Assembly (NCBI RefSeq): GCF_009669305.1
Contig: NZ_SADB01000017.1
Span: 35,074-99,073 of the forward strand
Direction: 5' to 3'
Source: Ancylomarina sp. 16SWW S1-10-2
GTDB lineage: Bacteria > Bacteroidota > Bacteroidia > Bacteroidales > Marinifilaceae
DNA: 64,000 nt
The notes under the pieces were generated by a model. The model had not been told where the DNA came from and made no database searches. It worked only from the letters and a program-made list of their open reading frames with translations. Below are positions 7,546 to 16,876 of this stretch, in pieces (the stretch's first letter is position 1; every line of letters begins with the position of its first letter). A program made the translations under genes and the position numbers.

Positions 7546-10500
7546 TTATTTATGTTTTGCAATCCATTTTCTGGCATTAACAAAAGCTTCAATCCAAGGA
7601 CTTAATTCGTCTTCGTTTCTACTTTCATCATAGTAAGCCCAGTTCCAAGGGTATGTTGCACGCTCAAGGTGTGGCATCATCGCTAAATGACGACCATCTT
7701 TAGAACAGATTGCTGCAGTTTCGAATGGAGATCCATTAGGATTTGCAGGGTAATCTTTAAAGCTGTACTTCATTGGAATTTGATATTTGTCTTCACCGTA
7801 AGGTAATTCAAATTTACCTTCACCGTGAGCAATCCAAATACCAAGACGGCTATCAGCAAGAGTTGAAAGCATAACTGAATCGTTAGCTTGAATATCAACA
7901 TTTACAAAACCTGATTCGAATTTATGAGATTCATTATGAATAAGTTTTGGATGCTTGTCGTGATCAGGGTAAATTAAGCCTAATTCAGAGATTAGCTGAC
8001 AACCATTACAAACACCAAGACTTAGAGTATCTTCACGTTTATAAAAATCATCAAGAGCTTTTTTCGCTTTATCATTATATAAGAATGCGCCAGCCCAACC
8101 TTTTGCCGAACCTAATACGTCTGAATTAGAGAAACCTCCAACAAAAACAATCATGTTGACATCAGAGAAATCTGAACGACCTGAAATTAAGTCAGTCATA
8201 TGAATATCTTTAACATCCATACCTGCTAAATGCATCATCCAAGCCATTTCTCTATCGCCATTAACACCTTTTTCACGGATGATAGCTGCTTTTATACCAG
8301 ATTTGGTTTTACGTTTAGGATCAATGCCATATTGAGCAAATTTACCAGTGAAATTTTCTGGAAATTTATAGCTAAGCTTATTCTTTTTATATGATTGGTA
8401 ACGTTCTAAAGCTTTATCATGTCCTGATTGGTTACGATCTAGTAGGTATGATGTTTTGTACCAAAGATCACGTAAAGAAGCAATATCAAGTGCTAAGTTT
8501 TTATCAGCCTTAGTAATTGTCAATTTGCCAGCTTCAGCAGGTGTTCCAATTTTATGGAATATAATACCAGCCTCAGTAAGCGTTTTGCATACAGAATCAA
8601 GATCTTCTACCTGGATAATAACACTAGGGTTTTCACTAAATAGAATTTTGATTAAGTCATCTTCTTTAATCTCATCAAGATTGATTGAAGCACCAAGCTT
8701 GTTGTCAGCAAAACACATTTCAAGTAATGCAGTAACCATACCACCTGCAGAAATGTCGTGACCAGCAAGAATCTTTCTATCTAGAATGAGTTGTTGAAGC
8801 GTTTCAAAAGTTTTAGCAAAATATTTAGCGTCGTTTACATTAGGAGTAGTTTTTCCTAATTTGTTGACGATTTGTGCAAAACTACTACCTCCTAATTGGA
8901 AGGCATCTTTTGAAAAGTCAATATGTATTAAGTGAGAGTTTGCAACATTTTTCATCACTGGGCTAACCATGCGATTGATGTCTACGATTTCACCAACAGT
9001 AGAAATAATTACAGTTCCTGGAGCATATACCACATCATCCTGACCATATTTTTGGGTCATAGATAAGGAGTCTTTACCTGTTGGAATGTTTAAGCCAAGC
9101 TCAATTGCGAATTCACTAATCGACTCAACAGCTTTGTAAAGACGAGCATCTTCACCTTTATTTTTGCAAGGCCACATCCAGTTAGCTGAAAGAGAAACGC
9201 CTTTAATACCATGCTCAATTGGAGCCCAAACTAAGTTGGTTAACGATTCTGCAATAGATAAGCGAGAACCGTTAGCCGAATCGACAAGAGCTGAAACAGG
9301 AGCGTGTCCAATAGAAGTCGCAATACCTTTTTCACCTTGGAAGTCAAGAGCAACAGCTCCTAAATTGTTTAGAGGCAATTGAAGAGGACCAGCGCATTGC
9401 TGCATTGCAATTTTACCAGTAACAGAACGGTCTACTTTGTTAGTTAACCAATCTTTACAAGCAACAGATTCCAATTGAAGAACTTGTTCAAGATAATCTT
9501 CTAATTTATCAGCTTCGTAAGCAACTTCTTCGAATGTTTCAACGACTGTTACGTCATTCATTACAGTTTTTGGTGGCTTACCAAACATTTCAGAAAGACC
9601 AAGATCGATAGGATTCTCACCTGTTTTTTTATCTTCGAATGTGAAACGCATGTCGCCAGTTGTTTCACCAATAGTATATATAGGAGCTCGTTCACGATCA
9701 GCAATACGAGTTAATAAATCAACATCATCTTTTCCAATAACTAATCCCATTCTTTCTTGAGACTCGTTACCAACAATTTCTTTAGCAGATAGGGTAGGGT
9801 CACCAACAGGAAGCGCATTAAGATCAATTTTTCCACCAGTTTCTTCAACCAATTCCGATAGACAGTTTAAGTGACCACCAGCACCATGATCGTGAATAGA
9901 AACAATAGGGTTGTGATCAGACTCAGCCATAGCACGTATAGCGTTGCATACACGTTTCTGCATTTCAGGATTGGAACGCTGAACGGCATTTAATTCAATT
10001 GAATTAGCAAATTCACCAGTTGCTACAGATGATACTGCAGAACCACCCATTCCAATTCGGTAGTTATCACCACCTAAAAGAACAACTTTATCACCTTTTT
10101 TAGGAACATCTTTTTGAGCTTGCTCTAGTCGACCATAGCCAACACCACCAGCTTGCATGATGACCTTATCGTAACCGTATTTTTTATTATTTTCGAAATG
10201 CTCGAAAGTCATTACTGAACCACAGATTAATGGCTGACCGAATTTGTTTCCAAAGTCACTTGCACCATTTGAGGCTTTTATAAGAATTTCTTCAGGAGTT
10301 TGGTATAGCCATTTACGAGGATCGGTAGCATTTTCCCATTTTCTTGATGCTTCAAGTCTTGGGTAAGCCGTCATATAAACAGCAGTTCCTGCCATTGGTA
10401 AAGAAGCTTTTCCTCCAGCAATACGATCTCTAATTTCACCACCTGTTCCCGTAGCAGCACCATTAAAAGGTTCTACTGTAGTTGGAAAATTGTGCGTTTC

Positions 10501-11235
10501 TGCCTTTAATGAAATGACAGTGTCAATATCTTTCGTATAGAAGAAATCTGCTTTGTCGTGAGTAGCTGGAGCGAATTGCTCAACTCTAGGTCCTCCAAGG
10601 AAAGCACAGTTATCTTTATAAGCCGATACAATTCTATTGTGATTCTTTTTAGAGGTTTCTTTGATTAATTGGAATAGAGAAGACTCTTTTTCTTCTCCAT
10701 CAATAATAAAGGTCCCGTTGAATATTTTGTGACGGCAATGTTCCGAGTTAACTTGAGAAAAACCGAATACTTCTGAATCAGTAAGTTTTCGTTCAATCTT
10801 CTTTTCAACACTTTCTAGGTAGATTACTTCTTCTTCGCTAAGTGCTAAACCTTCTTGTTTGTTGTAAGTTCTAATGTCTTTGATATAAACAACAGGATCA
10901 GCTTGTTTTTCAATTGTGAAAATAGTTTGATCGAGGTTTTTGTAGAAGTTTTGTAACATGGGGTCGAACTGAGGGGTTTCAGTCTCAACTTGAGTGAATT
11001 CCTCAATACGGATAATTCCATTTAATCCCATGTTTTGCGTAATCTCAACAGCATTGGTACTCCAAGGAGTAATCATCTCTCTGCGAGGTCCTACAAACTT
11101 GCCATTTACAGTATTGTTAGTCAGAACTTCAGCATCGCTAAATAGCCAAGATAATTTAGCTGTGTCAATTGCATTTAATTCGAGAGAACAGTGTACTCCG
11201 TAATGAACTTTACCTTTTTTAAAGAATAGTATCAT
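7546..11235 (-). CDS. purL: Phosphoribosylformylglycinamidine synthase (large, single-chain)
   Basis: Catalyses FGAR + glutamine + ATP to FGAM in purine synthesis. I start at the ATG at 11235 (MILFFKKGKVHYGV), giving 1229 residues; the open frame extends 15 codons upstream without similarity. It is the long fused type: an N-terminal PurS-like region, a linker with SEVFGFSQVNSEHCRHKIF, two AIR-synthase-like ATP-binding halves (KAETHNFPTTVEPFNGAATGTGG near residue 260; GKDSLSMTQKYG further on), and a C-terminal class I glutamine amidotransferase with nucleophile motif GVCNGCQL and a late HGEGKF. All key motifs are intact. It is monocistronic between its own terminator and a long upstream gap. 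Confidence 0.97.
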   Translation of the reverse strand: MILFFKKGKVHYGVHCSLELNAIDTAKLSWLFSDAEVLTNNTVNGKFVGPRREMITPWSTNAVEITQNMGLNGIIRIEEFTQVETETPQFDPMLQNFYKNLDQTIFTIEKQADPVVYIKDIRTYNKQEGLALSEEEVIYLESVEKKIERKLTDSEVFGFSQVNSEHCRHKIFNGTFIIDGEEKESSLFQLIKETSKKNHNRIVSAYKDNCAFLGGPRVEQFAPATHDKADFFYTKDIDTVISLKAETHNFPTTVEPFNGAATGTGGEIRDRIAGGKASLPMAGTAVYMTAYPRLEASRKWENATDPRKWLYQTPEEILIKASNGASDFGNKFGQPLICGSVMTFEHFENNKKYGYDKVIMQAGGVGYGRLEQAQKDVPKKGDKVVLLGGDNYRIGMGGSAVSSVATGEFANSIELNAVQRSNPEMQKRVCNAIRAMAESDHNPIVSIHDHGAGGHLNCLSELVEETGGKIDLNALPVGDPTLSAKEIVGNESQERMGLVIGKDDVDLLTRIADRERAPIYTIGETTGDMRFTFEDKKTGENPIDLGLSEMFGKPPKTVMNDVTVVETFEEVAYEADKLEDYLEQVLQLESVACKDWLTNKVDRSVTGKIAMQQCAGPLQLPLNNLGAVALDFQGEKGIATSIGHAPVSALVDSANGSRLSIAESLTNLVWAPIEHGIKGVSLSANWMWPCKNKGEDARLYKAVESISEFAIELGLNIPTGKDSLSMTQKYGQDDVVYAPGTVIISTVGEIVDINRMVSPVMKNVANSHLIHIDFSKDAFQLGGSSFAQIVNKLGKTTPNVNDAKYFAKTFETLQQLILDRKILAGHDISAGGMVTALLEMCFADNKLGASINLDEIKEDDLIKILFSENPSVIIQVEDLDSVCKTLTEAGIIFHKIGTPAEAGKLTITKADKNLALDIASLRDLWYKTSYLLDRNQSGHDKALERYQSYKKNKLSYKFPENFTGKFAQYGIDPKRKTKSGIKAAIIREKGVNGDREMAWMMHLAGMDVKDIHMTDLISGRSDFSDVNMIVFVGGFSNSDVLGSAKGWAGAFLYNDKAKKALDDFYKREDTLSLGVCNGCQLISELGLIYPDHDKHPKLIHNESHKFESGFVNVDIQANDSVMLSTLADSRLGIWIAHGEGKFELPYGEDKYQIPMKYSFKDYPANPNGSPFETAAICSKDGRHLAMMPHLERATYPWNWAYYDESRNEDELSPWIEAFVNARKWIAKHK

Positions 11236-11277
11236 CTTAAATTTTTTATAAAAATTGGTTGAAAGCAGATTTCGCTG

Positions 11278-11285
11278 CAAATATA
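11278..11285 (-). promoter_or_regulatory. Candidate -7 box of purL
   Basis: Read on the minus strand this is TATATTTG followed by C, a good Bacteroidota -7 box, 43 bases before the purL ATG. No clear -33 TTG is seen upstream. No PurR-like operator or purine riboswitch is recognisable. Confidence 0.4.
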
Positions 11286-11775
11286 GTTAAAGTGTTTGAT
11301 TTTGTTGAGTGGACATTGTGTAAATTCAATATTTTCATACTTTACGTTTAACAATCCAATCTGTGTTATGTATTGATGAAGTTGGTTCTCTAGATTGATG
11401 TTTTTTTCAATTAGGATAGAATTTGAATGTCTTATTTGTATCAATAAGGTCGTAAATTGCTGAAGAAATAGTTAAACAATTGAATTTAATCTTGAATTTT
11501 GTGGGGAAAGATAAGGCTTTGTGATATCTATTGTTTTAAAATAGTTTTTCCTATACTTGAGAGGTTATTAAGTTTTTTCTCTGGAAAAGATGAAAATCGA
11601 ATTCATTTGTATTTACTGAAAATTAAAATTTAAGTAAATGTTTTTGGAGGAGAAAAAAGTATTAGATTAGTGCTCTATACATTTGGGTAAAAAACGATGT
11701 GTCAGAGGTGGATGTGTAGTTTGTTTTTACCATATTGAACATGTTGAAAAACAATTATAATAATCTATTAAAACG
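11286..11775. other. Long gene-free spacer between divergent purL and mce
   Basis: About 490 AT-rich bases between purL (-) and the methylmalonyl operon (+). I see no convincing ORF, tRNA, riboswitch or repeat; a minus-strand frame of 70 codons here is compositionally poor. The useful signals are the promoters at its two ends. Confidence 0.5.
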
Positions 11776-11806
11776 TTGATTATCGTACTTCCTTTCAATA
11801 TTTTTG
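11776..11806 (+). promoter_or_regulatory. Promoter of the methylmalonyl-CoA operon
   Basis: TTG at 11776-11778, 20 bases, then TATTTTTG at 11799-11806 matches the Bacteroidota TTG-N19/20-TAnnTTTG promoter well. It ends 35 bases before the epimerase ATG, which leaves a short AT-rich leader without a Shine-Dalgarno sequence. Confidence 0.65.
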
Positions 11807-11841
11807 TGACTAATTTAATCAATTAAAAATATAATTTTATT

Positions 11842-12246
11842 ATGAAACCAACACACATTGAGCATATTGGAATAGCAGTAAAAAGTTTAGATGAAGCAAT
11901 TCCTTTTTATGAAAAAGTTTTAGGTTTAAAATGTTATGCTATTGAAGAAGTAGTTGAACAAAAAGTAAAAACTGCGTTTTTTAAAGTGGGTGACGCAAAA
12001 ATTGAATTGCTTGAGTCTACTGACCCTGAAGGTCCAATTGGTAAATTCGTAGCGAAAACTGGTGGAGGAATGCATCATATGGCATTTGCTGTAGATAACG
12101 TTCAAGAAGCGTTGAATGATGCTGCAGAAGCTGGATGTCAATTAATCGACAAAACACCTCGTGGTGGAGCTGAAGGTTTAACTATTGGTTTCTTGCACCC
12201 TAAGTCAACTCAAAGAGTTTTGACAGAAATTTGTGGTAAAGAATAA
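11842..12246 (+). CDS. mce: Methylmalonyl-CoA epimerase
   Basis: Interconverts (R)- and (S)-methylmalonyl-CoA. The protein has 134 residues, the usual length, and is a vicinal-oxygen-chelate fold with two beta-alpha-beta-beta-beta modules. Metal-ligand candidates are the His in HIEHIGIAV near the N terminus, the His pair in GMHHMAF near residue 75, and the Glu in VLTEICG near the C terminus. It opens an operon with the Na+-pumping decarboxylase (36 bases to mmdA), so it supplies the correct stereoisomer for decarboxylation to propionyl-CoA. The mutase is not in the window. Confidence 0.95.
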   Translation: MKPTHIEHIGIAVKSLDEAIPFYEKVLGLKCYAIEEVVEQKVKTAFFKVGDAKIELLESTDPEGPIGKFVAKTGGGMHHMAFAVDNVQEALNDAAEAGCQLIDKTPRGGAEGLTIGFLHPKSTQRVLTEICGKE

Positions 12247-12281
12247 GTAATCAATTATAACAAATTATAACAAAAGACGTT

Positions 12282-13838
12282 ATGGCTAGTCAGGATAAAA
12301 TTAAGAAGTTAATTGACTTAAGAGCTGAAGCAAAACTTGGTGGAGGTGAGAAACGTATCGCATCTCAGCATAAGAAAGGCAAATATACAGCTCGTGAAAG
12401 AATCGACATGCTATTGGATGAAGGTAGCTTCGAGGAATTTGATATGTTTGTAACGCATCGTTGTACCAATTTTGGTATGGAGAAGACTAAATTCTTAGGC
12501 GATGGAGTTGTTACAGGTCAAGGAACTGTTGATGGGCGTTTAATTTTCGTATTTTCTCAGGACTTTACAGTATTTGGTGGTTCATTATCTGAAACTTTTG
12601 CACAAAAAATTTGCAAAGTGATGGATATGGCAATGAAAATTGGTGCACCTTGTATTGGTTTGAATGATTCGGGGGGAGCTCGTATTCAGGAGGGCGTTAC
12701 TGCTCTTGCTGGTTATGCTGATATCTTCCAAAGAAACATCATGGCGTCTGGCGTTATTCCTCAAATTTCTGCAATTTTTGGTCCTTGTGCTGGAGGAGCT
12801 GTTTATTCTCCAGCATTAACTGACTTTATCATGATGACTGAAGAAAAGTCATACATGTTTGTTACTGGTCCTAAAGTAGTGAAAACGGTAACTGGTGAAG
12901 ATATTTCTACCGAAGAATTAGGAGGTGCTGATATGCATTCTTCAAAATCAGGTGTTTCTCACTTCAAGTTGGAAGACGAAGAAGAGGGTATCATGATTAT
13001 TCGTAAGTTATTATCTTTTATGCCGTCTAATAATCTTGAAGAGCCACCATTGGCTGATTGTACTGATCCAATTCATAGAATGGAAGAAGTATTGAATGAG
13101 ATTATTCCTGAAAATCCTAATATGCCTTATGACATGAAGGATGTTATTTATTCTATGGTTGATGATGCTGACTTTCTTGAGGTTCACCGTCACTATGCAA
13201 AGAATATTTTAGTAGGTTTCTCAAGAATGGGAGGTAGGCCAATTGGTATTGTTGCCAATCAACCTAATTTCCTTGCAGGTGTTCTTGATATTGAATCTTC
13301 AAGAAAAGCTGCTCGTTTTATTCGTTTCTGTGATTGTTTTAACATTCCTATTCTTACTTTAGTTGACGTTCCAGGATTCCTTCCAGGGTCAAGTCAAGAG
13401 TTTGGTGGTATTATTGCCCATGGTGCAAAATTAATGTTTGCTTATGGTGAAGCTACAGTGCCTAAAGTAACAATTACGCTACGTAAATCATATGGTGGTG
13501 CGCATGACGTTATGTCTTGTAAACAACTTCGTGGTGATCTTAACTATGCTTGGCCTTCAGCTGAAATTGCTGTAATGGGAGCTAAAGGTGCCATAGAGGT
13601 TCTACATGGTAGAAAAATGATGAAGCTTAGCGATGATGATAAAAAGACATTTATCAATGAGCAAGAAATTGAGTATAACGAGAAATTTGCTAATCCATAC
13701 AATGCTGCTTCATACGGCTATATTGATGATGTGATCGAACCTCGAAATACACGTTTTAGGGTGATTCGTGCTTTCCAAACTTTAGAAACTAAGAAGCAAT
13801 GTAATCCTGCTAAAAAACATTCAAACATTCCATTGTAA
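12282..13838 (+). CDS. mmdA: Methylmalonyl-CoA decarboxylase alpha subunit (carboxyltransferase)
   Basis: A 518-residue carboxyltransferase of the acyl-CoA carboxylase beta family. It transfers CO2 from methylmalonyl-CoA to the biotin of the gamma subunit. Visible motifs are [17 protein letters not shown] at the N terminus, oxyanion-hole glycines in [12 protein letters not shown] and [12 protein letters not shown] (first half), and [20 protein letters not shown] with [11 protein letters not shown] (second half). The same family includes propionyl-CoA carboxylase beta. The following OadG-like, biotin and Na+-pump genes decide for the decarboxylase. Confidence 0.93.
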   Translation: MASQDKIKKLIDLRAEAKLGGGEKRIASQHKKGKYTARERIDMLLDEGSFEEFDMFVTHRCTNFGMEKTKFLGDGVVTGQGTVDGRLIFVFSQDFTVFGGSLSETFAQKICKVMDMAMKIGAPCIGLNDSGGARIQEGVTALAGYADIFQRNIMASGVIPQISAIFGPCAGGAVYSPALTDFIMMTEEKSYMFVTGPKVVKTVTGEDISTEELGGADMHSSKSGVSHFKLEDEEEGIMIIRKLLSFMPSNNLEEPPLADCTDPIHRMEEVLNEIIPENPNMPYDMKDVIYSMVDDADFLEVHRHYAKNILVGFSRMGGRPIGIVANQPNFLAGVLDIESSRKAARFIRFCDCFNIPILTLVDVPGFLPGSSQEFGGIIAHGAKLMFAYGEATVPKVTITLRKSYGGAHDVMSCKQLRGDLNYAWPSAEIAVMGAKGAIEVLHGRKMMKLSDDDKKTFINEQEIEYNEKFANPYNAASYGYIDDVIEPRNTRFRVIRAFQTLETKKQCNPAKKHSNIPL

Positions 13839-13850
13839 AAATAATAAACT

Positions 13851-14213
13851 ATGAGTTATATCAATTTATTATCGATTGGAAGTCAGGGAGGATGGACAAT
13901 TGCCTTCGTTGGGTATGCTATTGTATTTACCGCATTGATCGTTTTGGTTCTTGTTTTTCTTGTTCTTCCTAAGGTTTTGCATATTAATCTTAGAACGAAG
14001 CTTAAAAAGGAAGGTAAATCAAGTGCTAATATTGATAATTTGAATATTGAAGGAGATGTGAATGCTGCCATAGCAATGGCGCTTTACTTGCATTTTGAAC
14101 AAATTCATGATGATGAAAGCAATATTATTACCATTAAGAAAGTAACTAAGAATTATTCTCCATGGAGTTCTAAAATTTATGGAGTAATGAATCAACCAAG
14201 ACTAAGACGATGA
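13851..14213 (+). CDS. mmdD: Methylmalonyl-CoA decarboxylase delta subunit (OadG family)
   Basis: A 120-residue small membrane subunit. It has one TM helix at about residues 17-40 (TIAFVGYAIVFTALIVLVLVF), then a cytoplasmic tail. OadG/MmdD proteins anchor and stabilise the Na+-translocating complex. It starts 12 bases after mmdA and overlaps the next gene by 4 bases (ATGA), so the two are translationally coupled. The sequence is weakly conserved in this family, so context carries much of the call. Confidence 0.82.
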   Translation: MSYINLLSIGSQGGWTIAFVGYAIVFTALIVLVLVFLVLPKVLHINLRTKLKKEGKSSANIDNLNIEGDVNAAIAMALYLHFEQIHDDESNIITIKKVTKNYSPWSSKIYGVMNQPRLRR

Positions 14214-14626
14214 AAAAATTCAAATTTACTATACACGGACAAGAATTTGATGTTGATATCAAAGATGTCAAAGGTTCAAATGCGCAGATTGACGTAAACG
14301 GTACTGTTTATGATGTTGAATTTCATGATGAAGGAAAAGCTAAAGCTCCTCAGTTAATTCGTAAACCTGTCGTTAATAAACCGGGTGAAGGTCAAATTAA
14401 GAAATCTGTAGGTGGTGTTAGTGTAAAAGCGCCTCTTCCGGGTACAATCATTAAAGTTAATGTTGCTGTTGGTGATGAAGTTAGCTCTGGTGATACTTTG
14501 CTTGTAATGGAAGCTATGAAGATGGAAAATAACGTCTTGGCTGAAAAGTCAGGTACTGTTAAATCTATTAAAATTAGTATTGGAGACGCTGTTCTTCAGG
14601 ATGATATATTGCTTGAAATTGGATAA
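14210..14626 (+). CDS. mmdC: Biotin carrier (gamma) subunit of methylmalonyl-CoA decarboxylase
   Basis: A 138-residue protein with an N-terminal segment (KFKFTIHGQEFDVDIKD), a flexible Lys/Pro linker, and a C-terminal biotinyl domain from about residue 70. The biotin attachment site is the Lys in VMEAMKMEN (residue 104). It shuttles CO2 from MmdA to the MmdB pump. It overlaps mmdD by 4 bases and is followed by mmdB after 21 bases. Confidence 0.92.
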   Translation: MKKFKFTIHGQEFDVDIKDVKGSNAQIDVNGTVYDVEFHDEGKAKAPQLIRKPVVNKPGEGQIKKSVGGVSVKAPLPGTIIKVNVAVGDEVSSGDTLLVMEAMKMENNVLAEKSGTVKSIKISIGDAVLQDDILLEIG

Positions 14627-14647
14627 TTAATTTAAGTCAAATACAAT

Positions 14648-16291
14648 ATGGTGAAGAACTTGTATAAAATGATATTCTCAATTATTTTGATGTTGGGGAT
14701 AGCTTTTTCATCTCTTGCACAAAAGACAGAGGTTGTTAAGGATCAATTGACCGAAGGAAAATGGATTAACCATCAAGATGGTTATATTCCCAATCCTTTA
14801 GGTGATGAAACTAAAGGTACCGTAAAGCGTTACAAAGTTTATGAATTCCAGAGGGACAATACGTTCACAATGGATTCTATTAAGCAACGTTTTACTGGGA
14901 ATTGGAGCATTGAAGGGGAGAAAATTATTCTGACTTTTAATATTCAAAATGTTCAACGATTTAGTAAGAATATAAATCCTAATTCAAGTCCCAATAACTA
15001 TTGGGTTACAGAAGGAAAATTAAATTTAGGCACACGTTTTTGTCAAATTGATGACGATGTACTTAAATTTGGTAATAATGAGACTTTGAATTGTTCTCAT
15101 GAATCAGATGCTGTTGTTGGATTAAAGAATTTTTATGAATTTACTGGATTTGCTAATGTAACAGCTGGTCACTTGTTGATGATGTTAATTGGTATTTTCT
15201 TTATTTTCTTAGCAATTAAATACGATTACGAACCCTTGTTGCTGATTCCTATTGGAACGGGTATTTTGATTGGTAACATTCCAATGTTCCAAGCTGTAGA
15301 CTTTAACTTAAAGTTAGGTGTTTATGAACCAGGATCAGTAATGAATATTTTATATTCAGGTGTATTGCAGGGTTGGTATCCGCCTCTAATTTTCTTGGGA
15401 ATTGGTGCTATGACAGATTTCTCTTCATTGATTTCAAACCCTCGTTTGATGATTCTTGGAGCAGCTGCTCAGATAGGTATCTTTGCTACATTTATTGGTG
15501 CTCTTTGGTTGGGTTTTGCTCCGGCAGAAGCAGGAGCTATTGGAATTATTGGTGGTGCTGATGGACCTACGGCTATCTTTTTATCATCAAAACTTGCCAA
15601 TGGAGTCAATGTAATGGCTAATGGAGAAACGGTTAAGAATTTAATTGGACCTATTGCAATTGCGGCTTATTCGTATATGGCTTTGGTACCTGTTATTCAA
15701 CCTCCAATTATTAACTTATTGACATCTGAAAGGGAACGAAAGATTAAGATGAAAGCTCCTCGTGCAGTGAGCCGTCTTGAGAAAATTATGTTCCCAATTA
15801 TTGGTTTGTTATTAACAGCTTATATAGCACCAACTGCAGTTCCTTTGTTGGGTATGTTATTCTTTGGTAATTTGCTAAAAGAATCAACAGTGACGAATCG
15901 TTTGGCTGATACGGCTAGTAATGCATTGATTAATATCATTACAATTTTGCTAGGCATAACAGTAGGTGCCTCTACGCAAGCTGATGTGTTCTTAACTGAA
16001 GACTCTGTTTTAATCTTTGGATTAGGTGCTGCTTCGTTTGTTATTGCAACAGCTGGTGGCGTTGTCTTTGCTAAGCTGATGAATCTTTTATCATCAAAAG
16101 ATCGTCAAATCAATCCTATGATTGGTGCTGCTGGTGTATCGGCAGTTCCCGATAGTGCTCGAGTAGTGCAAGTGATGGGCTTGGAGAATGATCCAACTAA
16201 TCATCTCTTAATGCATGCAATGGCGCCTAATGTTTCTGGTGTGATTGGTTCTGCAGTAGGAGCAGGTATTTTATTAAGTTTCTTAATGTAA
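14648..16291 (+). CDS. mmdB: Na+-translocating decarboxylase beta subunit with extra secreted N-terminal domain
   Basis: The C-terminal ~390 residues, from about residue 155 (FTGFANVTAGHLLMMLIGIFF), are a full MmdB/OadB Na+ pump with many TM helices and the conserved GAIGIIGGADGPTAIFL and NPMIGAAGVSAVPDSARVVQ motifs. It decarboxylates carboxybiotin and exports Na+. Ahead of it is an extension of about 150 residues: a signal peptide (MVKNLYKMIFSIILMLGIAFSSLAQ is the visible start region) followed by a soluble beta-rich domain with lipocalin-like features (LTEGKWINH, YKVYEFQRDNTF, FTGNWSIEGEKIILTF). E. coli-type OadB begins directly at the pump. The first helix topology must accommodate a periplasmic N terminus. 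The function of the extension is unknown. Confidence 0.9.
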   Translation: MVKNLYKMIFSIILMLGIAFSSLAQKTEVVKDQLTEGKWINHQDGYIPNPLGDETKGTVKRYKVYEFQRDNTFTMDSIKQRFTGNWSIEGEKIILTFNIQNVQRFSKNINPNSSPNNYWVTEGKLNLGTRFCQIDDDVLKFGNNETLNCSHESDAVVGLKNFYEFTGFANVTAGHLLMMLIGIFFIFLAIKYDYEPLLLIPIGTGILIGNIPMFQAVDFNLKLGVYEPGSVMNILYSGVLQGWYPPLIFLGIGAMTDFSSLISNPRLMILGAAAQIGIFATFIGALWLGFAPAEAGAIGIIGGADGPTAIFLSSKLANGVNVMANGETVKNLIGPIAIAAYSYMALVPVIQPPIINLLTSERERKIKMKAPRAVSRLEKIMFPIIGLLLTAYIAPTAVPLLGMLFFGNLLKESTVTNRLADTASNALINIITILLGITVGASTQADVFLTEDSVLIFGLGAASFVIATAGGVVFAKLMNLLSSKDRQINPMIGAAGVSAVPDSARVVQVMGLENDPTNHLLMHAMAPNVSGVIGSAVGAGILLSFLM

Positions 16292-16324
16292 AAGCTATTT
16301 TGTATTTCGAAAAATATCTTCTAA

Positions 16325-16356
16325 AACACCTCTGAAATACAGAGGTGTTTTTTTAT
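16325..16356 (+). terminator. Terminator of the mce-mmd operon
   Basis: AACACCTCTG and CAGAGGTGTT form a perfect 10-bp stem with a 5-base loop, followed by a run of T residues, 33 bases after the mmdB stop. Confidence 0.9.
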
Positions 16357-16377
16357 TATATTTTTCGGTCAAAACCC

Positions 16378-16407
16378 TTGCTGAACTGTAGAGAATTCCT
16401 ATATTTG
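16378..16407 (+). promoter_or_regulatory. Promoter of the tRNA-Gly genes
   Basis: TTG at 16378-16380, 19 bases, then TATATTTG at 16400-16407 followed by C. This is a near-ideal Bacteroidota promoter, about 80 bases upstream of the first tRNA. Confidence 0.75.
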
Positions 16408-16488
16408 CATCGCGATTGACAGAAATAATACTCAATAAATATTATAAAGTCAGGTTTTTCAATAACGATTGAAAATAGAGCGTAAATT

Positions 16489-16561
<73 letters not shown>

Positions 16562-16616
16562 CAAATCAGTTATCTTTTCTGATTGTAAAAAAAAAAGAAA
16601 TTGCGTAAATTGCTCA

Positions 16617-16634
16617 TCCCGATAGCTATCGGGA
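16617..16634. repeat. Perfect 18-bp palindrome between the tRNA genes
   Basis: TCCCGATAGCTATCGGGA is its own reverse complement. A degenerate relative (TTCCGATAGTATTCGGGA) lies at 62641-62658, so it looks like a dispersed intergenic element rather than a tRNA-processing signal. Confidence 0.75.
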
Positions 16635-16651
16635 GGTAGAAATTTATTGAT

Positions 16652-16724
<73 letters not shown>

Positions 16725-16740
16725 CATAAAGAGTTTGAGT

Positions 16741-16776
16741 AAAAGGATTGTTTCTTCTGAAGCAATCCTTTTTTTT
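16741..16776 (+). terminator. Terminator after the tRNA genes
   Basis: AAGGATTG (16743-16750) pairs with CAATCCTT (16763-16770), followed by a T run, 18 bases after the second tRNA. Confidence 0.85.
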
Positions 16777-16821
16777 ATGTCTTTTATTTTCTGACTTAAG
16801 TATCATTTAAAATTAGGACAC

Positions 16822-16857
16822 AAAAAAAAAGCGATACTTGTAGGTATCGCTTTTTAA
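16822..16857. terminator. Terminator of the oxoamine synthase gene, symmetric
   Basis: AAAAAGCGATAC (16826-16837) and GTATCGCTTTTT (16844-16855) form a perfect 12-bp stem with a 6-base loop. It serves the minus-strand gene ending at 16877 and could also stop plus-strand read-through. Confidence 0.85.
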
Positions 16858-16876
16858 AATTTATATTGTGTACTTA

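Noticed and set aside
11232-11444. 70-codon minus-strand ORF upstream of purL
   Set aside because: It overlaps the purL start region and promoter box, has no recognisable pattern and AT-driven composition.
12282-16291. Propionyl-CoA or oxaloacetate decarboxylation as the function of the carboxylase cluster
   Set aside because: The adjacent methylmalonyl-CoA epimerase and the carboxyltransferase of acyl-CoA type point to methylmalonyl-CoA; no pyruvate-carboxylase-type OadA and no biotin carboxylase is present.
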